A stretch of 6,931 bases of DNA from Salinicoccus sp. UBA3372 (GTDB lineage Bacteria > Bacillota > Bacilli > Staphylococcales > Salinicoccaceae): contig DEQG01000096.1 of the NCBI GenBank assembly GCA_002360325.1, positions 1 through 6,931 on the forward strand, given 5' to 3'. Of this stretch, positions 1-6,931 are shown piece by piece. Position numbers and translations under genes: made by a program. Below the pieces are notes generated by a model. That model was not told where the DNA came from. It searched no databases and was given only the letters and a program-made list of their open reading frames with translations. Every line of letters begins with the position of its first letter. Position 1 is the first letter of the stretch.

Positions 1-876
1 TTCTTTATCCAGATATTTATCAGCACCGAACGCTTCTATGATCAATCTGATGATCAAGGCGACGATAAAGGCGAGGGAGAATGCAGGAATCGCAACATTC
101 GGCAGCAGTTCTTCACCGAGCACACTCAAATAATATCCGATGCCTGTCGCGATAACGATGAACATCACATGGTAGATCAATGGATCGATGACGATTGATG
201 AAACTTTGCTTTCACCCATCGAATCCCATTCCTTGTCAGGTAAAAGTCCTGAACGCAGACCATGAGGCAGCCTCTTAAAGTCCTGGATATAGTTTGCGTG
301 GCCTTTTGCCGCAGCACGTTTGATCAGTACAAGTCCTACACTGATTGCCGTCAGTGCGCCGACTGTGGCCGAAGTCATTGCAATCGAAGTCGCTTCTTCC
401 CAGCCCTGCTGAGCAAAAGCATCACCGATTGCCGCGGCGGTGCCGTGTCCGCCAACAAATCCGGCTGCTAATAAAAGACCGAATCCATTATGTAGATCAG
501 TGAAGAATGGTGCAAGAAAGACAAGTGCGAATAATAGACCGAGACCATAGAACAACAGCATGATTGTCTGTGAGTAGGACCATAAGCCGCCGACTTTCCC
601 GATAACTTCCTTCACTTTAAATTTACCGGTGGAAAATGGCAGAGCCGCAAATACAAATGCTATCAATAACCCCGGGTAAGAGCCGATCAACTCTGTAAAA
701 GGTAAAATATCAAGTGCATAGGGTCCCAATATCAACCCTAAAATACCAGCGATGATACTGGCCGGCATAAATGACTTTTGAATTAAAACAATTTTTGCTC
801 TTAAAAGGACACCGACAAGCAGCAGTCCCGAGATGATGGAGAAGTCGACTAAGACATCCCAAATAGTAAATTCCAT
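1..876 (-). CDS. Sodium/glutamate symporter family protein (GltS-like), 3' end missing
   Basis: This is an integral membrane transporter of the GltS family, whose characterised members import glutamate with Na+. The first 292 residues are visible and the gene runs off the left edge. E. coli GltS has about 400 residues, so roughly a quarter or more is missing. The reading frame is open throughout. The ATG at 876 is preceded by a strong AAGGGAGG site (883-890) six bases upstream. Hydrophobic segments lie near residues 13-32, 37-55, 66-80, 98-124, 129-145, 162-186, 230-252 and 259-281. The best family mark is GGHGTAAAIG at residues 142-151, corresponding to the GGHGTGAA motif of E. coli GltS in the substrate/ion-binding hairpin. 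A hydrophilic loop of about 45 residues (187-231) separates the two halves. It has its own promoter and follows the gyrA terminator, so it is probably not part of the gyrase operon. The family is clear; that glutamate is the substrate is inferred and less certain. Confidence 0.85.
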   Translation of the reverse strand, partial: MEFTIWDVLVDFSIISGLLLVGVLLRAKIVLIQKSFMPASIIAGILGLILGPYALDILPFTELIGSYPGLLIAFVFAALPFSTGKFKVKEVIGKVGGLWSYSQTIMLLFYGLGLLFALVFLAPFFTDLHNGFGLLLAAGFVGGHGTAAAIGDAFAQQGWEEATSIAMTSATVGALTAISVGLVLIKRAAAKGHANYIQDFKRLPHGLRSGLLPDKEWDSMGESKVSSIVIDPLIYHVMFIVIATGIGYYLSVLGEELLPNVAIPAFSLAFIVALIIRLIIEAFGADKYLDKE

Positions 877-914
877 ATAGATCCTCCCTTGTTTTCCTTT
901 AGTCAATCAAGTGA

Positions 915-943
915 AACATATCAAAGCGGACAAGCTTTGTAAA
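915..943 (-). promoter_or_regulatory. Candidate sigma-A promoter of the symporter gene
   Basis: On the minus strand, TTTACA (938-943, five of six matches to the -35 consensus) is followed after exactly 17 bases by TATGTT (915-920, four of six matches to the -10). The -10 is preceded by TGA, an extended -10 element. Transcription would start near 908, leaving a leader of about 30 bases with the ribosome binding site at 883-890. An inverted repeat CAAAGC-6-GCTTTG (922-939) lies in the spacer and touches the -35, so it could be a repressor site. Function is inferred from motifs only. Confidence 0.55.
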
Positions 944-979
944 CGGAATGAACATATTGTTCCATCCCAATAAATATCA

Positions 980-1004
980 GGACGTTAATGATTCATTAAC
1001 GTCC
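980..1004 (-). terminator. Hairpin after gyrA, probable operon terminator
   Basis: GGACGTTAATG and CATTAACGTCC form a perfect 11-bp stem around a 3-base loop, beginning 10 bases after the gyrA stop codon. On the transcribed strand the hairpin is followed by TGATATTTATTG, which is T-rich but not a continuous T-run. It is therefore a weaker-than-usual intrinsic terminator, and some read-through into the symporter gene is possible. Position and stem quality support the call; the imperfect T-tract is the main doubt. Confidence 0.65.
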
Positions 1005-1014
1005 CGATGGTGGT

Positions 1015-3594
1015 TTATTCTTCCGGATTCTCTTCATCGTCGAGTAGTTCTTCAACTTCATCACTCAACTCGTGATCCTGCTCATCGAGTCTGTCTTCCA
1101 TTTCATCCTCGATCTGCGCTTCGATTTTACCGTCTTCTTCCAAAACAAGTTCTTCTTCTTCAAGTTCCTCTTTCACTGTGGCGACTGTCGCAACATTGTG
1201 TTCATCCGCCAATCGTATCAGACGTACGCCCTGGGTGTTGCGTCCTGTGATGGACACTTCTTCCATTACAAGACGGATGATGACACCGTAATCTGTGACG
1301 ATCATCAGATCTTCATCTCCGTCAACAGAGGCGATATATACAAGGTCGCCGATACGGTCGTTAAGATTGACAGTCTTAACACCCATGCCGCCGCGGTTGG
1401 CACTGCGGTATTCTGATTCCACAGTCCGCTTGCCGTAACCGTTTGAAGTGACGACCAGTATTTCCTGACCTTCACTCAGCACGTCGAGGCCGATGACTTC
1501 ATCGTCATCGCGCAGCCTGATGCCGCGTACACCTGCAGCCGTTCTGCCCATGTTTCTGATCTGAGTTTCCTCAAATCGGATGAGTGAACCTTTTTTGGTC
1601 CCCAGAATGATTTCTTTGGAACCGTCTGTCAGTCTGACCGCAAGCAGTTCATCATCTTCTTTGAATGTGATTGCGATTTTACCATTTTTGTTGATACGGT
1701 CGAAATCATCTAACGAAGATCGTTTGACGATTCCTTTTTTCGTTGCAAAGACAAGGTGCATGCCTTCTGTATCTTTGTCCTTCACACCGATGATGGTACT
1801 GATTGTTTCATCCTTGTCAATTTCAAGCATGTTGACGATCGGTATGCCTTTTGACTGACGGGACATTTCAGGTATTTCATAACCTTTCAGTCTGTAAACA
1901 CGGCCTTTATTCGTAAAGAACAGGATGTAGTCGTGAGTGCTCATCGCCACAAGCTGGCTGACGAAGTCGTCCTCGACAGTATTCATGCCCTGTATGCCGC
2001 GGCCGCCGCGGTGCTGTGCACGGTATGTCGATGATGGCAGACGCTTGATGTAACTGTTATGACTCAGTGTCACAACAATCTGTTCTTCAGGGATCAGATC
2101 TTCATCTTCTATATCAAACATATTGCCGATCGTGATTTCCGTACGGCGTTCATCGCCGAAACGGTCTCTGATTTCAATCAGTTCTTCGCGGATGATTTCA
2201 AGAAGGCGCTCTTCACTTGCAAGGATTGCTTTCAGTTCTTCGATCGTCTTCATGATTTCCGCGTATTCCGATTCGATCTTATCTCTTTCAAGTCCTGTCA
2301 GACGGCGCAGTCTCATATCTAAAATCGCCTGTGCCTGGCGGTCGGACAGGTCGAATTTTGTCATCAGACCGTTTTTCGCTTCTTCATCATTGGAAGAACC
2401 GCGGATCAATGAAATGATTTCATCAATATGATCCAGTGCAATACGGAGACCTTCCAAAATGTGTGCACGGTCCTGGGCACGTTTCAGATCGAACTCCGTC
2501 CGGCGTCTGACGACCACTTTCTGGTGCTCCAGATAGTGGACGAGTGCTTCTTTCAGACCGAGGATGATCGGCTCGCCGTTAACGAGTGCAAGCATGTTGA
2601 CGCCGAATGACGTCTGCAGAGGCGTCTGTTTGTAAAGGTTGTTCAAAATGACATTCGCGTTTTTATCCTTACGGATTTCAATGATGATTTTGACGCCTTC
2701 TTTTAAGCTCGTTTCATCTCGGAGATCGGTGATGCCTTCTATTTTCTTATCTCTTGCAAGTTCGGCAATCTTTTCGACCAGGCGTGCTTTGTTGACCTGA
2801 TAAGGGATTTCCGACACGACGATACGCTCTTTGCCGTTTTTCATCATTTCGATTTCACATCTTGCGCGCATCATCACTGACCCGCGACCGGTTTCGTATG
2901 CACGGCGTATACCGCTTTTACCGACGATGAGGCCGGCGGTAGGGAAGTCAGGTCCCTGGACGTGCTCCATCAGTTCCGCCAGTGTGACTTCATCATTTTT
3001 TGAAATCTCAAGGACTGCGTTAATGATTTCAGTTAAGTTATGCGGCGGAATATTTGTTGCCATACCGACTGCGATACCGCTCGTACCATTGACGAGCAGA
3101 TTTGGAAAACGGGACGGCAGAACTGCAGGTTCTCTTTCATTGCCGTCATAGTTTTCAATATAGTCAATCGTATCCTTGTTGATATCGCGCATCAGTTCAG
3201 CAGAAATCTTACTCATTTTAGCTTCTGTATAACGCATCGCCGCAGCACCGTCGCCGTCCATCGAACCAAAGTTACCCTGACCGTCCACAAGAGGGTAGCG
3301 GTAACTGAAGTCCTGGGCCATGCGGACCATCGCTTCATAGATCGACGAGTCACCGTGAGGGTGGTATTTACCCATTACGTCACCGACGATACGTGCTGAT
3401 TTTTTGTAAGGCTTATCAGCCGTCATACCGTTGTCGTACATACCGTATAGAATACGTCGGTGCACGGGTTTCATACCGTCCCTGACATCCGGCAGGGCAC
3501 GTGAGACGATAACGCTCATTGCATAATCCAGGAAAGATGTACGCATTGTTTTACTTATATTGATTTCCTGCAGCTTATCTTGGTTATCTGCCAT
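1015..3594 (-). CDS. gyrA: DNA gyrase subunit A
   Basis: GyrA is the DNA-cleaving and DNA-wrapping subunit of gyrase, an A2B2 type II topoisomerase that introduces negative supercoils using ATP hydrolysed by GyrB. The protein has 859 residues. The N-terminal breakage-reunion domain contains the active-site tyrosine Y122 in AMRYTEA, with R121 beside it. The quinolone-resistance region reads GDSSIYE (81-87), with S83 and E87 in the unmutated state. Tower and coiled-coil regions follow to about residue 490. The C-terminal beta-pinwheel (about 500-808) starts with the GyrA box QHRGGRG (527-533), which separates it from ParC. Weaker repeats of that motif near 578-585, 633-639, 684-692, 732-738 and 784-789 suggest six blades. 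The last 51 residues (809-859) are a highly acidic tail. The start is supported by GGAGG (3604-3608) nine bases upstream and by alignment to the N-terminus of Staphylococcus GyrA. It is cotranscribed with gyrB, 18 bases upstream. Confidence 0.99.
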   Translation of the reverse strand: MADNQDKLQEINISKTMRTSFLDYAMSVIVSRALPDVRDGMKPVHRRILYGMYDNGMTADKPYKKSARIVGDVMGKYHPHGDSSIYEAMVRMAQDFSYRYPLVDGQGNFGSMDGDGAAAMRYTEAKMSKISAELMRDINKDTIDYIENYDGNEREPAVLPSRFPNLLVNGTSGIAVGMATNIPPHNLTEIINAVLEISKNDEVTLAELMEHVQGPDFPTAGLIVGKSGIRRAYETGRGSVMMRARCEIEMMKNGKERIVVSEIPYQVNKARLVEKIAELARDKKIEGITDLRDETSLKEGVKIIIEIRKDKNANVILNNLYKQTPLQTSFGVNMLALVNGEPIILGLKEALVHYLEHQKVVVRRRTEFDLKRAQDRAHILEGLRIALDHIDEIISLIRGSSNDEEAKNGLMTKFDLSDRQAQAILDMRLRRLTGLERDKIESEYAEIMKTIEELKAILASEERLLEIIREELIEIRDRFGDERRTEITIGNMFDIEDEDLIPEEQIVVTLSHNSYIKRLPSSTYRAQHRGGRGIQGMNTVEDDFVSQLVAMSTHDYILFFTNKGRVYRLKGYEIPEMSRQSKGIPIVNMLEIDKDETISTIIGVKDKDTEGMHLVFATKKGIVKRSSLDDFDRINKNGKIAITFKEDDELLAVRLTDGSKEIILGTKKGSLIRFEETQIRNMGRTAAGVRGIRLRDDDEVIGLDVLSEGQEILVVTSNGYGKRTVESEYRSANRGGMGVKTVNLNDRIGDLVYIASVDGDEDLMIVTDYGVIIRLVMEEVSITGRNTQGVRLIRLADEHNVATVATVKEELEEEELVLEEDGKIEAQIEDEMEDRLDEQDHELSDEVEELLDDEENPEE

Positions 3595-3612
3595 TAATAC
3601 TGACCTCCATCA

Positions 3613-6640
<3,028 letters not shown>

Positions 6641-6644
<4 letters not shown>

Positions 6645-6856
6645 TGTTTGTACTCTATTTTATACTGACCAAATTCATCGGATTCGATCACATCGCCATG
6701 CTGCAGCTTTTTACCTCGTCGATTTTCGACTTCGTCGTTTATATAGACGGCATTTTCATTTAAAAACCACTTTGCCTGGCCACCGCTTCCAATGATGCCC
6801 TCAAGCTTCAAAAACTGGCCCAAAGTGATAATATCATCGAAAATTTTAGTTTCCAT
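6641..6856 (-). CDS. yaaA: S4-domain RNA-binding protein YaaA
   Basis: This is a small S4-domain protein of 71 residues, the same length as Bacillus subtilis YaaA, encoded as usual just before recF. It is unrelated to the E. coli protein also called YaaA. The S4 fold covers most of the chain: ITLGQFLKLEGII (10-22), SGGQAKWFL (24-32), the VYIN strand (37-40), NRRGKKL (45-51) and GDVIE (54-58). S4 domains bind structured RNA, and a role in ribosome assembly has been proposed for this family; its exact role is not shown by this sequence. I chose the ATG at 6856 because AGGAGG (6865-6870) lies eight bases upstream. A GTG two codons earlier (6862) would lie only two bases from that site. It is the first gene after the operon promoter, and its stop overlaps the recF start. 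Confidence 0.93.
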
Positions 6857-6864
6857 ATACACAG

Positions 6865-6870
6865 CCTCCT
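6865..6870 (-). promoter_or_regulatory. Ribosome binding site deciding the yaaA start
   Basis: AGGAGG lies eight bases before the ATG at 6856, which is ideal spacing. It rules out the in-frame GTG at 6862, only two bases away. It is one of the strongest ribosome binding sites in the window and serves the first gene of the operon, on which recF translation probably depends. Confidence 0.8.
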
Positions 6871-6883
6871 AAAACTTCACACT

Positions 6884-6917
6884 ATTATATTATACACTAT
6901 TTTTCTTTAATTTTCAT
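6884..6917 (-). promoter_or_regulatory. Candidate sigma-A promoter of the yaaA-recF-gyrB-gyrA operon
   Basis: On the minus strand, ATGAAA (6912-6917, four of six matches to the -35) is followed after 17 bases by a perfect TATAAT (6889-6894). A second TATAAT overlaps it at 6884-6889. Transcription would start near 6882 from the first box, about 12 bases before the ribosome binding site. The surrounding bases are very AT-rich. An 8-bp direct repeat flanks the -10. Read-through from the expected upstream gene dnaN cannot be excluded, because that gene lies outside the window. Confidence 0.6.
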
Positions 6918-6931
6918 TTAAAAAGCCAAAA

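Noticed and set aside
262..471. Plus-strand open frame of 69 residues opposite the symporter gene
   Set aside because: Cys- and Arg-rich shadow of a membrane-protein gene whose own frame is open along its whole visible length.
948..1416. Plus-strand open frames opposite the gyrA 3' end
   Set aside because: They are antisense to a well-conserved gene, lack ribosome binding sites and resemble no family; the openness follows from the repetitive Glu/Asp codons on the other strand.
1997..2011. GC-rich near-palindromic stretch
   Set aside because: It encodes the Arg-Gly-rich GyrA box with CGC and GGC codons; protein conservation explains it.
2059..3399. Several plus-strand open frames of 60-120 residues opposite gyrA
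   Set aside because: Composition is unlike real proteins, the frames overlap one another, and all lie inside an intact gyrA frame.
6857..6862. GTG start for yaaA giving two extra residues
   Set aside because: It is only two bases from AGGAGG, whereas the ATG at 6856 is at the ideal eight.

Overview
This window is a piece of a Firmicutes chromosome close to the replication origin. All of its genes lie on the minus strand. Read in the direction of transcription (right to left), the order is yaaA (S4-domain RNA-binding protein), recF, gyrB, gyrA, then a partial Na+/glutamate symporter-family gene that runs off the left edge. The order yaaA-recF-gyrB-gyrA is the classical block that follows dnaA-dnaN in Bacillus and Staphylococcus. 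The RecF, GyrB and GyrA proteins look most like those of Staphylococcaceae (for example the RecF stretch around residues 110-145 and the GyrA N-terminus). The base composition looks higher in GC than Staphylococcus itself (judged by eye, not computed). A related genus such as Salinicoccus or Jeotgalicoccus is possible, but that is inference.

Layout: 6857-6931 holds a good sigma-A-type promoter and a strong ribosome binding site. From there yaaA, recF, gyrB and gyrA follow almost without gaps: a 4-base overlap (ATGA) at yaaA/recF, the recF stop touching an upstream in-frame ATG of gyrB (TAATG), and an 18-base gap between gyrB and gyrA that carries a GGAGG site. This strongly suggests one operon with translational coupling. 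A hairpin with an 11-bp perfect stem lies just after gyrA and is the likely end of the operon. The remaining 100 bases before the symporter gene contain a separate promoter and ribosome binding site.

Function: GyrB (ATPase, TOPRIM) and GyrA (DNA cleavage, wrapping) form DNA gyrase. RecF acts with RecO and RecR to load RecA at gaps. YaaA is a small S4-domain protein. The symporter-like membrane protein is an unrelated neighbour. All motifs expected in these core genes are intact, including wild-type residues at the quinolone-resistance positions of GyrA.

I found no mobile element, CRISPR array, RNA gene or unexplained coding region. There is no evidence for an undescribed system here; the observations worth a second look are small regulatory or start-site details and the identity of the gene next to gyrA.
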